Shown here one piece after another: positions 1 through 8,718 of a stretch of DNA of 32,046 bases (position 1 is the stretch's first letter; each line of letters opens with the position of its first letter). Location: contig CAMBQC010000013.1 of the NCBI GenBank assembly GCA_945869855.1, positions 1-32,046 of the forward strand. Reading direction: 5' to 3'. Under the pieces are notes generated by a model, which saw only the letters and a program-made list of their open reading frames with translations, did not search any database and was not told the DNA's origin. Source of the stretch: Prosthecobacter debontii (GTDB lineage: Bacteria > Verrucomicrobiota > Verrucomicrobiia > Verrucomicrobiales > Akkermansiaceae). The position numbers were made by a program, and so were the translations under genes.

Positions 1-242
1 CGCTCCGCCTCGCTCATCTCGCGGGCGGCGATGACACGGGCAATTTTCCCGTCGGTGGTGAAGGCGAGGAAAAGATGGCGGTCGGCGATGGTACGGCCGA
101 GGGCGTAGTAGCGGGAGGCTCCGTCTTCGCGATCGTTGTCCGGGAGGAAACGGATGGCGAAAGGATCTTCGAGGATTTCCTCAAGCTCCCCCGGCGTGAT
201 GTGGCGGAGGTCGAAGGGTGTATCGATGAGGTCGAGATCCAT
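1..242 (-). CDS. BrnT-like toxin-family protein, 3' end cut by the window
   Basis: The first 80 codons of a leftward gene starting with ATG at 240-242; the C terminus lies outside the window. The visible part reads FDLRHITPGELEEILEDPFA, then RYYALGRTIADRHLFLAF, then ARVIAAREMSEAER. That order (helix ending in a DP motif, a G-R-T strand, a strand pair, then I-A-A-R-E-M-x-x-x-E-R) matches the RelE-like BrnT family of ribonuclease toxins, whose end normally reads IISAR followed by an ER pair. The usual N-terminal K-x-x-x-N-x-x-K-H segment is reduced to R-H. It begins 20 nt after the dxs stop and on the same strand, so it may be the last gene of that transcript. No BrnA antitoxin is visible; it would have to lie downstream, to the left. 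A toxin role is inferred from family only. Confidence 0.6.
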   Translation of the reverse strand, partial: MDLDLIDTPFDLRHITPGELEEILEDPFAIRFLPDNDREDGASRYYALGRTIADRHLFLAFTTDGKIARVIAAREMSEAE

Positions 243-262
243 GCTGGTAGAATGGTTGGAAA

Positions 263-2179
263 CTATATCCTGAGGCGCGGAAGGATTTTGTCGAGCGCAG
301 CTTCGGCGGTGAGGCCATGGAGCTTGTGGAGGATCTCCGGCTTGCCGTGTTCGATGAAAGCGTCTGGCCAACCGATCCGTTCCACGCGGGTGGAGATGCC
401 CGCGTCGTGCAGGTGCTCGATGCAGGAGGCACCGAAGCCGTTGGCGAGGACGTGATCCTCGAAGGTGCAGACCACCTTGCAGTTCCGCGCGACTCTTTCT
501 AGGAGCGTGGTGTCGAGGGGTTTGATGAAACGTGGATTTACGAGGGAAACGGAAAATCCTTTTTCCTCAAGCAGCTCCTTGGTGCGGACGGCCATACTGA
601 AAAAAGTACCGAGGCCGATGAGTGCGACATCGGTGCCTTCTTGGATCAGTTCGCCCTTGCCGAGGCGGATGGGGGCGCATTGCGCATCGACCGGCGTGCC
701 GGCGATGACGCCGCGCGGGTAACGGATCGCGGTGGGACCGGTGTCGTAAGCGGCCATCCATTTCAGCATGGCGGCGAACTCCGCCTCATCCTTGGGCTGC
801 ATGTGGATGATATTCGGGATGTGGCGCAGGTATCCGATATCGAAAAGCCCGTGGTGGGTGGGGCCGTCGTCGCCGGAGAGTCCGCCGCGATCCATACAGA
901 GGCGGACGGGGAGGTTCTGCAGGGCGATGTCATGGATGATCATGTCATAAGCCCGCTGCATGAAGGTGGAGTAGATGGCTAGGAAAGGGCGGCAGCCCTC
1001 GGTGGCTAGGCCGGCAGCGAATAGCGCGGCGTGTTCCTCGGCGATGCCAACATCGAAGTAGCGGTCTGGCAGCTCGCGTTTGAAAATCTCCAGCTTCGTG
1101 CCGCCCGGCATCGCAGCAGTGATGGCGACGATATTGGGGTCGTCGATGGCGAGATCAGTGACCGTGCGCCCGAAGATGTCGGAGCAGGTGGGTGTGGCGA
1201 CCGTGTCGGTGGAGCCGTCTTCGATCTTGTAGGCGCCGAGGCCGTGGAATTTGCCAGGGTTATCGAGGGCGGGTTGGTAGCCGCGGCCTTTTTCCGTGAT
1301 GATGTGGAGGACGGCGGGTTCGTTGAGAGTCTTGAGATGCTCGAAGGTGCGGATCAGCAGCGGGATGTCGTGGCCGTCGATGGGGCCGAAGTAGCGGAGT
1401 CCGAATTTCTCGAAGAGGACATTGGGGAAAAGGAGGTTTTTCGCACCCTCCTCAACGCGGTGAGCGATCTTGCGAACGGCTTTTCCGAGTATCTTTTCCA
1501 CGAAATCTGCGGCTGTAGTGCGCACAGCAGAGTAGGTGGCGTGGGTCTGTAGGGCGTTGAAATAGCGGGCGATGGCGCCGACGTTTTTATCGATCGACCA
1601 CTCATTATCGTTCAGGACGACAATGAATTTCCGTGTGGTTTCGGCGATGTTGTTGAGGGCTTCCAGGGTCGGGCCGCAGGTGAAGGCGGCGTCACCTGCG
1701 ATGGCGACTACGTGGTTGTCGCCCCCGGCGAGGTCACGGGCGGCGGCCATGCCGAGAGCGGCGGAAAGGGCGGTGCCCGCGTGACCGGCGCCGTAGGAAT
1801 CGTGTTCAGATTCGGTGCGGAGGAGGAAACCGTTGAGCCCCTTGTAGGTGCGGATCGTGTCGATGGTGGCGGCGCGGCCGGTGAGTATCTTGTGGACGTA
1901 GCCTTGGTGGGAGACATCGAACACAAACTTGTCAGCTGGCGTGGAGAAAACCCGGTGTAGGGCGATGCTCAGCTCGACGACGCCGAGGTTCGGACCGAGG
2001 TGGCCACCTGTGATGGAGAGGCAGTTGATCAGGGTTTCACGGATCTCCGCAGCGAGGGCTATGAGATCCGTTTCTGTCAAATTACGCAGATTTGCCGGAG
2101 CGTGGATGGCGCCGAGTAGGGGACCGAGCTTGGTCGCATGGGTAGCGCCATCGGTGGTTTCAGAATAAGGTGTTATCAT
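263..2179 (-). CDS. dxs: 1-deoxy-D-xylulose-5-phosphate synthase
   Basis: Cytosolic thiamine-diphosphate enzyme that condenses pyruvate and glyceraldehyde 3-phosphate to DXP, the first step of the MEP isoprenoid pathway and also a supplier of thiamine and pyridoxal precursors. The protein has 638 residues, normal for the family. Visible hallmarks: GGHLGPNLGVVEL near residues 58-70 with the substrate/cofactor His, FDVSHQGYVHKILTGR near 87-102, YGAGHAGTALSAALGMA near 129-145, the NDN of the ThDP motif at 190-192, DGHD, the catalytic Glu in GIAEEHA, and DRGGLSGDDGPTHHG. One oddity: the ThDP motif that normally starts GDG reads GDA at 162-164, although its spacing to NDN is normal. The ATG start overlaps the end of xseB by 20 nt, which suggests translational coupling. 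The pairing xseB-dxs is common in bacteria. Confidence 0.95.
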   Translation of the reverse strand: MITPYSETTDGATHATKLGPLLGAIHAPANLRNLTETDLIALAAEIRETLINCLSITGGHLGPNLGVVELSIALHRVFSTPADKFVFDVSHQGYVHKILTGRAATIDTIRTYKGLNGFLLRTESEHDSYGAGHAGTALSAALGMAAARDLAGGDNHVVAIAGDAAFTCGPTLEALNNIAETTRKFIVVLNDNEWSIDKNVGAIARYFNALQTHATYSAVRTTAADFVEKILGKAVRKIAHRVEEGAKNLLFPNVLFEKFGLRYFGPIDGHDIPLLIRTFEHLKTLNEPAVLHIITEKGRGYQPALDNPGKFHGLGAYKIEDGSTDTVATPTCSDIFGRTVTDLAIDDPNIVAITAAMPGGTKLEIFKRELPDRYFDVGIAEEHAALFAAGLATEGCRPFLAIYSTFMQRAYDMIIHDIALQNLPVRLCMDRGGLSGDDGPTHHGLFDIGYLRHIPNIIHMQPKDEAEFAAMLKWMAAYDTGPTAIRYPRGVIAGTPVDAQCAPIRLGKGELIQEGTDVALIGLGTFFSMAVRTKELLEEKGFSVSLVNPRFIKPLDTTLLERVARNCKVVCTFEDHVLANGFGASCIEHLHDAGISTRVERIGWPDAFIEHGKPEILHKLHGLTAEAALDKILPRLRI

Positions 2180-2483
2180 TATCTTCGTCGGGATTTCCGG
2201 TCTCGGATTCCGGAATTTTCACCGTTTCCCGTTCGGCGAGCGTAATCAGCTCAACGCGTTTCCGTGCGCCGGTGAGGACGGAATCGCAGTGTTTCAATAG
2301 GCGTGCGCCATTTTCATAGCGGGCAATGAGTTCCTCAAGCGGGAGTTGTTCGCCCTCCATCTCCTCAACGATGTTTTCCAACTCGGCCATCGCGTCCTCG
2401 AAGGAGAGGCCGGTGATGGGGTTAGAGGTATCGGACTTGCGGCGGGAGGGCATAGTTTTGGATGTATGGTTCGGAAACGGCAC
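2160..2483 (-). CDS. xseB: Exodeoxyribonuclease VII small subunit
   Basis: Small subunit of the XseA-XseB single-strand exonuclease. The core reads GLSFEDAMAELENIVEEMEG, then LPLEELIARYENGARLLKHC, the classic XseB two-helix pattern, followed by a variable acidic tail. XseA is not in the window. The start is uncertain: the coordinates use a GTG, giving 107 residues; an in-frame ATG at 2453 would give 97 residues, closer to the usual 75-100. Neither has a clear ribosome binding site. It lies 15 nt after the preceding membrane protein gene (with the GTG start) and overlaps dxs by 20 nt, so it sits inside a transcription unit. Confidence 0.88.
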   Translation of the reverse strand: MPFPNHTSKTMPSRRKSDTSNPITGLSFEDAMAELENIVEEMEGEQLPLEELIARYENGARLLKHCDSVLTGARKRVELITLAERETVKIPESETGNPDEDNDNTLF

Positions 2484-2498
2484 GGGGAGAAAGCCCTA

Positions 2499-4310
2499 TT
2501 ACCGTGTGTTTTCATTGCTATTACCCAGGGTGCGATCCGAGTAATAGACCATGTCCATACCCACCAGATTGGTGCGAAATGGATAACGTTGTGTGATTTC
2601 TTCGATTTTCTGGTCCTTGTCGTAGATTGATAGACCGGGCGGGTAGGTTGCCAGGATGACACGACCATCCAAAACCAGAGAAGTGAAATCCTTGTATCTT
2701 TCAGCCACTTCTGATGCGTTTCCGGATCCGTGGGAGGAAGGTGAGATCAGGATGCCCGCGACGGGAGTTTCGAGGTCCGCAGCGGCGGTTTCCATTTCTA
2801 CAAAATCAAGGCGGCTGGAAGGCAGCCAGATCGAAATGCGGTCCGCATACCAAGCCACGGCCCACGGTTGGTCGGAAAAACAAATCTGTTTATTGGTCAG
2901 CCACTTGCCCAGTCCGAGGTTCAGAGCGGGGGCGTAATAAGGCGGCCAGTGCGGGATTCCACTGTCGTTCCGATCCATGCCTAACCGAATTTTGTTTGGT
3001 AAAGACAATACCAGAGGTAGTGCAGTGATCCCGATGATAAAGATGTGATGCAAATTCTGTAGCATGGGGGCGGATATCACGACAGGCAGCTTGGTCCAGA
3101 GAATCGACAAGAAGGCAAGGCCGTAAGCTGTCATCAAGGGTGCGAAAAGGAGGTGAGTTTGGTTTGGATCAAGCCCGTCGCTGGAAACTCCGTAGATGGA
3201 TAGTCCGAATGCCGAGATGGTGAACATTAGTAGGATAGCCCATCGGAACTTAGCGATCGACGGTCGCTTGAAGGGGTGTAACAGAGAGACGAAGAAAAGG
3301 GGTGCGACGATGATCCCACCAAGAAAGGGAATCAGGCTTGTGATCTGGAGAATGGTATTGCGGAGGATTGATGATATAAAGTTCCTGTTGAGAAGCGGAT
3401 AATCCTCAAGGTTGCGGCTGCGCATGATCGTTTCCTCGGTGCCCCCGCCGATTCCGTTGTAAAGGTTGAGATATGCAGTGCCGAAGGGGCTCCCGGAAAT
3501 ATCCGTATTGCGCAACATAATAAAAACCATCGGGATAAGTAGTGTGAAAAGGATGGTAATGGCCACCACGCCGCGCGGACGAAATGAGACCGCCGCAAAA
3601 ATGATGTAGCCGATGGAAATCCAGATCGTCACGTAGTGTGTTAGCGCGAGAAGTGTGAAAAATACTCCGGCGAGGATGGCATGAATGTAGGCGATACGCC
3701 CTTCGCTGGAATCTTCCACAGCCCGGTAAACAAAATACGCGGCGCAGGTGAAAAGCAGCAGCATCAGCATCTGAGGAAGCCCCGCCATGGAATAACTCCA
3801 GAAGGTTTCACAAAACAACATGAGGATGGCGGTGACCGCCGCTATTTTTTGGTCGAATATCCTGGAAACGAGCAGGAAGGTAACCCCGATCGACATCAGG
3901 AAACAAAGGGTGGAAACCGTTGCGATGACGCGATCCAGCGGGAAGACCATTTCTTTTTCCGGCATTTGCCAACTGGTGGCGTCATCTGCTCCTACTAGCT
4001 TGAGCACAGCAGCGTTTAAGAGAGGGTTGAGGGGTGAGTGGTAGGTGTCCTTGAATCCCGTAAAAGCGAGCGCGGAGCCCCCTTGTTTTTCCTCCGCTTG
4101 TTCGTAAGCGATGGGTCTTATGACTTTTGTGGTCAGACCGTTGCCGCGAGACACTTCGCGGGCGATAACAGCCTGTTCCATAGCATCAGGGGCATTGAGG
4201 CCACGGAAGAAAATGAATAGATTCGCCAACGTCAGTAAGATAAGTGTCAAGAAGAAAAGGCTACGGCGGATGACAATGCCGGCGTCGAATTGGGTCTGTG
4301 ATCTACTCAT
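2499..4310 (-). CDS. Polytopic membrane protein, GT-C (ArnT/PMT-like) glycosyltransferase type
   Basis: 603 residues, with a first membrane segment at about 17-36 and many further hydrophobic segments to about residue 440, then a soluble C-terminal domain of about 150 residues. Directly after the first segment comes GLNAPDAMEQAVIAREVSRG, then GLTTKVIRP: an acidic residue in the first extracytoplasmic loop followed by Q-x-x-x-A-R and a G-x-G-x-T stretch. This is the typical layout of lipid-linked sugar transferases of the GT39/GT83 clan, where the loop Asp is catalytic. The sugar and acceptor cannot be read from sequence; cell-surface polysaccharide or protein glycosylation is an inference. 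It is 33 nt downstream of the sigma-54 activator gene and 15 nt upstream of xseB, probably one transcript. Confidence 0.6.
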   Translation of the reverse strand: MSRSQTQFDAGIVIRRSLFFLTLILLTLANLFIFFRGLNAPDAMEQAVIAREVSRGNGLTTKVIRPIAYEQAEEKQGGSALAFTGFKDTYHSPLNPLLNAAVLKLVGADDATSWQMPEKEMVFPLDRVIATVSTLCFLMSIGVTFLLVSRIFDQKIAAVTAILMLFCETFWSYSMAGLPQMLMLLLFTCAAYFVYRAVEDSSEGRIAYIHAILAGVFFTLLALTHYVTIWISIGYIIFAAVSFRPRGVVAITILFTLLIPMVFIMLRNTDISGSPFGTAYLNLYNGIGGGTEETIMRSRNLEDYPLLNRNFISSILRNTILQITSLIPFLGGIIVAPLFFVSLLHPFKRPSIAKFRWAILLMFTISAFGLSIYGVSSDGLDPNQTHLLFAPLMTAYGLAFLSILWTKLPVVISAPMLQNLHHIFIIGITALPLVLSLPNKIRLGMDRNDSGIPHWPPYYAPALNLGLGKWLTNKQICFSDQPWAVAWYADRISIWLPSSRLDFVEMETAAADLETPVAGILISPSSHGSGNASEVAERYKDFTSLVLDGRVILATYPPGLSIYDKDQKIEEITQRYPFRTNLVGMDMVYYSDRTLGNSNENTR

Positions 4311-4343
4311 GCGGGAGGGTTGGTATGCTATCTGGGTGGAAAC

Positions 4344-5711
4344 TTAAAGCTCTAGTTCCTTGATTTTTCGTTGTAGGGTGCGGCGGCTTATCCCCAGCAG
4401 ATCCGCGGCTTTCGTCCGGTTGTCGGCAGACTCAGCTAGCGCCCGGCGAATGGTAAATTTTTCCAGTTCGCCTAGGTTTAGAACGGCAGGCGCGTTGGGG
4501 TTGTTTTTTTCACAATGCTCAACGGGTTTTCGGATATGTGGGGTGTCTTCTAGGAAAGCGGGAAAGTGACGCACGCCGATCGATGCGTCGTTGGACATGA
4601 CTACGCCGTGCTCGATGGCGGTGCGGAGCTCCCGGACATTTCCCGGCCAAGAATAGCTGACGAGCCGGTGGATCGCCTCGTCGGTGAGGGGTTTCACCGG
4701 GCGCCCGTTTTCCTCGGCGAACTCCCGGAGAAAGGAACTGGCTAGGAGGATAATGTCCTCCGGTCTTTCCCGCAGGGTGGGCATTTTTACAGAGACCACA
4801 TTGAGGCGGAAATAAAGATCCTCCCGAAAACTTCCAGTATCGACCAGTTGTCGGAGGTTTTTGTTTGTCGCCGCGATCAGGCGGACATCGACCTTGATCG
4901 GCGAATTCGAGCCGACACGCTCGATGGATCGCTCGGAAAGGGCGCGGAGGAGTTTCACCTGGGTGGCGGCGTCGATCTCGCCGATTTCGTCTAGGAAAAG
5001 CGTGCCGCCATCCGCCTGCTCGAAGCGCCCGATGCGTTTCTGCGCGGCACCGGTGAAGGAGCCTTTTTCGTGGCCGAAGAGCTCGGACTCCAGGAGCTGC
5101 GGAGAAAGCGCGGCGCAATTTACGATCACCAGTTTCGATGCAGGACGACCAGAGAGATGATGGATCGCGTGAGCGACGACTTCCTTGCCGGTTCCCGATT
5201 CCCCTTCGATGAGAATGGTGGCGCGGGTCGGCGCGACCTGTTCGATCAACTCGGTGACTTTTTTGATTTCCGGGGATTTCCCTATCAGGCGGGAAAGACT
5301 AGCGCTTTGTTTCACCTGCTTGGTGAGTTGGATGTTTTCCGTTTCCAGCGTCTTGGAACGGAGGGCGCGCTTAAGCAGCATCTCGACCTCGTCGAGGTTC
5401 AGCGGCTTGGTGACGAAGTGGAACGCGCCCCGGCGCATGGCCTCCACGGCGGTATCTACCGAGCCGTAGGCGGTCATCATCAGAATCACGGGCGGGGAGG
5501 GGAGTTTCTTGGCGGTGTCGATGAGATCCATTCCGGAGTCACCGCCGAGTCGTAGGTCGGTGAGCAAAAATTGGATATCCTCGCTTTTGAGGATCGCGAG
5601 CGCCTCAGCGTTGTTCGAGGCGAGATAGATATCGAAATCCTCTTCCAGCGCGCTACGCAGCCCTTCGCGGGTGGCGCGTTCGTCGTCAACGATGAGGAGG
5701 GTGGGAAGCAT
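4344..5711 (-). CDS. NtrC-family sigma-54-dependent response regulator
   Basis: Three-domain transcription activator. Counting from the leftmost possible start (TTG at 5723), the receiver domain carries the acidic pair D13-D14 and phospho-acceptor D56 in TDLRLGG; the AAA+ domain has Walker A GESGTGKE, the sigma-54 contact loop GSFTGA (a variant of GAFTGA) and Walker B GGTLFLDEIGEID; the C terminus is a Fis-type helix-turn-helix (NRTKAADLLGISRRTLQRKI). I chose ATG at 5711 (455 residues, MLPTLLIVDDE) over the TTG four codons earlier. The cognate kinase gene lies just upstream with a 49-nt gap that holds an A/T-rich repeat. Target promoters are not identifiable from this window. Confidence 0.93.
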   Translation of the reverse strand: MLPTLLIVDDERATREGLRSALEEDFDIYLASNNAEALAILKSEDIQFLLTDLRLGGDSGMDLIDTAKKLPSPPVILMMTAYGSVDTAVEAMRRGAFHFVTKPLNLDEVEMLLKRALRSKTLETENIQLTKQVKQSASLSRLIGKSPEIKKVTELIEQVAPTRATILIEGESGTGKEVVAHAIHHLSGRPASKLVIVNCAALSPQLLESELFGHEKGSFTGAAQKRIGRFEQADGGTLFLDEIGEIDAATQVKLLRALSERSIERVGSNSPIKVDVRLIAATNKNLRQLVDTGSFREDLYFRLNVVSVKMPTLRERPEDIILLASSFLREFAEENGRPVKPLTDEAIHRLVSYSWPGNVRELRTAIEHGVVMSNDASIGVRHFPAFLEDTPHIRKPVEHCEKNNPNAPAVLNLGELEKFTIRRALAESADNRTKAADLLGISRRTLQRKIKELEL

Positions 5712-5717
5712 GGGAAG

Positions 5718-5752
5718 TTTCAAAATTCAAATCTCAAAATTCAACCTTCAAA
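5718..5752. repeat. A/T-rich intergenic repeat, copy 1
   Basis: Between the kinase stop and the regulator start lies a run of C-A-A-A units (caaaattcaaatctcaaaat, then tcaaccttcaaa). The same phrase, caaatctcaaaattcaac, recurs at 31549-31566 between guaB and guaA. Both copies are strictly intergenic, which suggests a dispersed element instead of chance A/T richness. Confidence 0.7.
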
Positions 5753-5760
5753 CCCGGATG

Positions 5761-6927
5761 TCACGCATCAATCACAGGCGATGGCAGCAATCTCGGACTT
5801 GGCGCGGTGTGGGGGAGATGGATGAGGATGTGGGTGCCTTGGTCGGGCTGGGACTGGATTTCGATTTCGCCGCCGTGCTCGCGGATGATGCGGCGGACGA
5901 TGAGCAGACCGAGGCCGGTGCCGGAGGATTTCGTGGTGCGGTAGGGCTCGAAGAGGCTACCCATTTGCTCGGGCGGGATGCCGGTGCCGTTATCGGTGAT
6001 GGAGATGAGGAAATCGGTTTCTGTGGAGCGGGTGCGGACCCCAATCATGCCGTTTTCCCCGGCGATGGCTTGGTAGGCATTGCGGATGAGGTTGTAGAAA
6101 ACCTGCTGGAACTGGCTGGGATCGACCAAGGCCATGGGGAGCTTCGGTGAAAGGTCGAGATCCACGGCGATGCCGCGGGAAACAATTTCCGGTTCGAGTA
6201 AGGTCAAGGTCTGGCTGAGTATGGTATTGAGGTCGCTACGGTCGCGGCGCGGGGTGGTGGGACGGACGGCGTGAAGGAACTGTTTGAGGATGGTGTCGAG
6301 CCGTTGGATTTCCTGGCGGGCGGTGTGCATGTGTTCGGAAAGCCCCTTGCGGTCGGCGGGGGCGAGTCGGCGTATTTTCCGCTCCATGAGCTGGAGGTGG
6401 ATATCCAAGGAGTTAAGAGGATTCCCAATCTCATGGGCGATGCCAGCAGCGAGTAAGGTCAAGGCGTTGAGGCGCTCGGATTCCAGCGTCTCCTGAGTCT
6501 CGGCAAGGCTGCTGGTCAGGTCGCGGATTAGCATCACATGGCCGAGGGGTAGCTCGTGGTTCTTTGGGTCGTCGATGGGGGAGAGGTAGAAATTGAGTTT
6601 CCGATGCTCGGGATAGAAAATCTCGATGTCCCGCGAAACCGCCACGCTGGAGCCGCTGAGGGAAATGCTATCGATGCCACGGATTTTATCGGCGATGCGC
6701 TGACCGAGATTTTCCGCCGCATCGAGTCCAAAAAATCGGCAGGCGGCTTGATTGAGGAACAGAATTTTCCCTTCCGGATCCAAGATGATCAGACCCTCTT
6801 GCAAGGCCTGGAACACGTTCTCAAGAAAGCCTTTTTCCTGAATCAGCCGTGTCACGATCTGCTGGATCTCCCCCGGCTCCACCCTATCCAGGCGGGCTAC
6901 GAGTTTCTCTAGGAATCCAGACTTCAC
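5761..6927 (-). CDS. NtrB-like soluble sensor histidine kinase (PAS-HisKA-HATPase)
   Basis: Cytosolic kinase partnered with the NtrC-like regulator encoded next. It has no membrane segment or signal peptide. Order: a short N-terminal helix, a PAS domain (roughly residues 30-135, with LQEGLIILDPEGKILFLN), a HisKA domain with the phospho-acceptor His165 in AAGIAHEIGNPLNSLD, and a HATPase domain with N box NLIRNAYQAI, G1 DNGTGIPP, F box LFEPYRTTK and G2 GTGLGL. I chose the GTG at 6925-6927, which gives VKSGFLEKLVARLDR and 388 residues; an upstream TTG would add 21 residues that do not look like family sequence and would extend further into the divergent promoter region. The signal sensed by the PAS domain is unknown. 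Confidence 0.92.
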   Translation of the reverse strand: MKSGFLEKLVARLDRVEPGEIQQIVTRLIQEKGFLENVFQALQEGLIILDPEGKILFLNQAACRFFGLDAAENLGQRIADKIRGIDSISLSGSSVAVSRDIEIFYPEHRKLNFYLSPIDDPKNHELPLGHVMLIRDLTSSLAETQETLESERLNALTLLAAGIAHEIGNPLNSLDIHLQLMERKIRRLAPADRKGLSEHMHTARQEIQRLDTILKQFLHAVRPTTPRRDRSDLNTILSQTLTLLEPEIVSRGIAVDLDLSPKLPMALVDPSQFQQVFYNLIRNAYQAIAGENGMIGVRTRSTETDFLISITDNGTGIPPEQMGSLFEPYRTTKSSGTGLGLLIVRRIIREHGGEIEIQSQPDQGTHILIHLPHTAPSPRLLPSPVIDA

Positions 6928-7054
6928 GGGCGGGATGATGGGGAAGACGGCGGGAAAATCCAAATCATATTCATTGCTCGCCAAGCCCAACCTGCGATTC
7001 TGGGAAGCATTTCCGGCTTCCCGAAACGATTCATACAGCTATAGTCCCACGCGA

Positions 7055-8137
7055 ATGCCAGCTTCTCAAGATACCTACGCACTGATCCTTGCCGGCGGCT
7101 CGGGAACCCGTTTCTGGCCGCTAAGTCGCAACGACAAACCTAAACAGCTCCTCGATCTTTTCGGCAATGGCACTCTGCTGGAGCAAACCATCAACCGACT
7201 TGAAGGTCTTGTGCCTTTCGAAAACATACTCATCCTGACAAACTCTCTCCAAGCCGATGCCGTGCGTGGAATTGCCTCCATGCTGCCAGCGGAAAACATT
7301 TTCGCGGAGCCGGCCAAGCGCGACACTGCCCCCGCCGTCGCGCTGGGTATCGGACTCGTCGCCGCGCGCAACCCGGACGCAGTGATGATGGTGCTGCCCT
7401 CCGACCAACTCATCAAGGACACTGCCGCCTACCAGTCCGTGATGAGGGATGCACTGGAGGTCGCGGAAAAATCCGATGGCCTTGTCACCATCGGCATCCG
7501 TCCGACATGGCCCTGCCCGTCCTACGGCTACATCGAGCGCGGCGAATCGGCCGCCATCTCCGGCGCGAACTGCGCCCACGCTCCGTTCGAGGTAAAGCGT
7601 TTCCGCGAAAAGCCCGATCCCAAGCTTGCCGAGCAGTTCCTTGCGGAAGGCGGTTTCTCATGGAACGCGGGCATGTTTGTCTGGTCGCTGCACACCGTGA
7701 TCGAAGAGCTCGCCCTCCACGCTCCGGAACTCGCCGCCTTTGTTTCCGAAATCCGCCGTAGCAAGGACATCGTCGCCACCGTCGCCGCGCAGTTTCCCAA
7801 GCTCACGCCCATCTCTATCGATTACGCCCTTATGGAAAACGCCGCCCGCGTGCTAAATATCGAGGCCACCTTCGATTGGGATGATGTGGGATCGTGGGTC
7901 TCCATCGCGAAATACCTCGACGACGCCGGCAACGAAAATCGTTTCAACCAGAAGGTATCGGAGATCGATTCACGCAACAACATCGTCTTTAACGCCACCC
8001 CCGGCACCCACATCGCGCTGCTCGGCGTCGAGGATCTCATTGTCGTAAAAACCGGAGATTCCATTCTCATCGCAAACCGTAACCAAGCGGATGCAATCAA
8101 AAAACTCGCGGATATCCTCCCCGCAGCGTTGCTCTAA
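7055..8137 (+). CDS. manC: Mannose-1-phosphate guanylyltransferase (GDP-mannose pyrophosphorylase)
   Basis: Makes GDP-mannose from mannose 1-phosphate and GTP, feeding surface polysaccharide and glycoconjugate synthesis. 360 residues: the single-domain form without the C-terminal phosphomannose isomerase domain. Visible motifs: the nucleotide-binding LAGGSGTRFWPLSR followed by KPKQLLDL, the substrate-site FREKP and WNAGMFVW, and VKTGDSILIANR near the end. The reading frame is open from 6935, but MPASQDTYALILAGG at 7055 is the natural start; the 40 extra residues look like untranslated leader. It is transcribed divergently from the histidine kinase, with 127 nt between the starts. A sugar transferase lies across the two-component genes, but a shared pathway is only a suggestion. 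Confidence 0.93.
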   Translation: MPASQDTYALILAGGSGTRFWPLSRNDKPKQLLDLFGNGTLLEQTINRLEGLVPFENILILTNSLQADAVRGIASMLPAENIFAEPAKRDTAPAVALGIGLVAARNPDAVMMVLPSDQLIKDTAAYQSVMRDALEVAEKSDGLVTIGIRPTWPCPSYGYIERGESAAISGANCAHAPFEVKRFREKPDPKLAEQFLAEGGFSWNAGMFVWSLHTVIEELALHAPELAAFVSEIRRSKDIVATVAAQFPKLTPISIDYALMENAARVLNIEATFDWDDVGSWVSIAKYLDDAGNENRFNQKVSEIDSRNNIVFNATPGTHIALLGVEDLIVVKTGDSILIANRNQADAIKKLADILPAALL

Positions 8138-8195
8138 AAAACGCGGGGAACGATACGATGAATTTCCCTTTGTGCTGCTGTCCTTGTTCCGGCTT

Positions 8196-8309
8196 CGTCC
8201 GTATCAGTAAGTGCGCCCCATACCTCTCGTGTTTCCAGCACGGTAGGCCCGGTCGGTGGTAACCGATACGCGGCTCGTGGGTCCTCCCTGGTAAAGGGCT
8301 TTTCCCCTT
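8196..8309. ncRNA. Candidate structured RNA, strand unresolved
   Basis: CGTATC (8200-8205) can pair with GATACG (8265-8270) and encloses two hairpins: CGTG (8228-8231) with CACG (8239-8242), and TCGGT (8253-8257) with ACCGA (8262-8266). This makes a three-way junction. A further hairpin, AAGGG (8294-8298) with CCCTT (8305-8309), lies just outside. A second copy of CGATACG at 8151-8157 could compete for the same CGTATC arm. I compared it by eye with tmRNA, RNase P RNA and SRP RNA core motifs and found no match. This is a structural suggestion only; covariation was not tested. Confidence 0.3.
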
Positions 8310-8379
8310 CGGATAGTTGAATGTCGACGCGTGGTTTCGCTACGGAGCGGATGTCCCAAAATCCGCGGATGACGAGACG

Positions 8380-8574
8380 ATGAATATTCACAAACTTTCT
8401 TCACGCTCAGTCAGGTCTTTCACGGCGAACGCCGAGATCACCGTGAAATACGTCTCTATTGCCATGATCAACGGCATCATTTTCGAAGCCGAGGAACCCA
8501 TCAAGCGCGGCATCTACAGGGTCGTCTCCAAAGGCGGCGATATAATGGCGTTGTATCTGGTCGAGCTTTTTTGA
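8380..8574 (+). CDS. Small hypothetical ORF (64 codons)
   Basis: Starts MNIHKLSSRSVRSF and continues KYVSIAMINGIIFEAEEPIK, then RGIYRVVSKGGDIMALYLVE. From about 8425 onward the codons are strongly GC-ending, as in the neighbouring real genes, which is why I list it. Against it: no recognised family, no ribosome binding site, and it sits in a gap with other fragments. It could equally be the relic of a longer gene. An in-frame earlier ATG exists at 8317. Confidence 0.3.
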   Translation: MNIHKLSSRSVRSFTANAEITVKYVSIAMINGIIFEAEEPIKRGIYRVVSKGGDIMALYLVELF

Positions 8575-8690
8575 CCCCGAGAGGCTACAATCGGATACAC
8601 TTGACGGCGATGGTGGTCGCCAAAAGCAAAGGATGCATGATTCTCGAACTACTCAGAGAGGAAAACGCGTGGATTGAAACGCATGGATTG

Positions 8691-8718
8691 TTGACATTTA
8701 GGCTCCCTTTAATAGTTT
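8691..8718 (+). promoter_or_regulatory. Possible sigma-70-type promoter upstream of ftsQ
   Basis: A perfect -35 hexamer TTGACA (8691-8696) with a weak -10 TAGTTT (8713-8718) at 16-nt spacing, about 80 nt before the ftsQ start. No other hexamer pair in the gap looked as good. Confidence 0.33.

Noticed and set aside
8119..8148. CCCCGC/GCGGGG as a terminator of manC
   Set aside because: Six-base arms with an 18-nt loop containing the stop codon and no downstream T-run.
8150..8310. SRP RNA, RNase P RNA or tmRNA in the hairpin-rich segment
   Set aside because: A loose likeness to the SRP core (CCGGAACAAGGACAGCAGC on the minus strand) lacks the conserved GGTCAGG part; no RNase P P4 or tmRNA tag/acceptor sequence is present.
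8134..8391. 85-codon minus-strand frame in the manC-ftsQ gap
   Set aside because: Mixed codon use, no family, overlaps the manC end and lies across the hairpin-rich segment.
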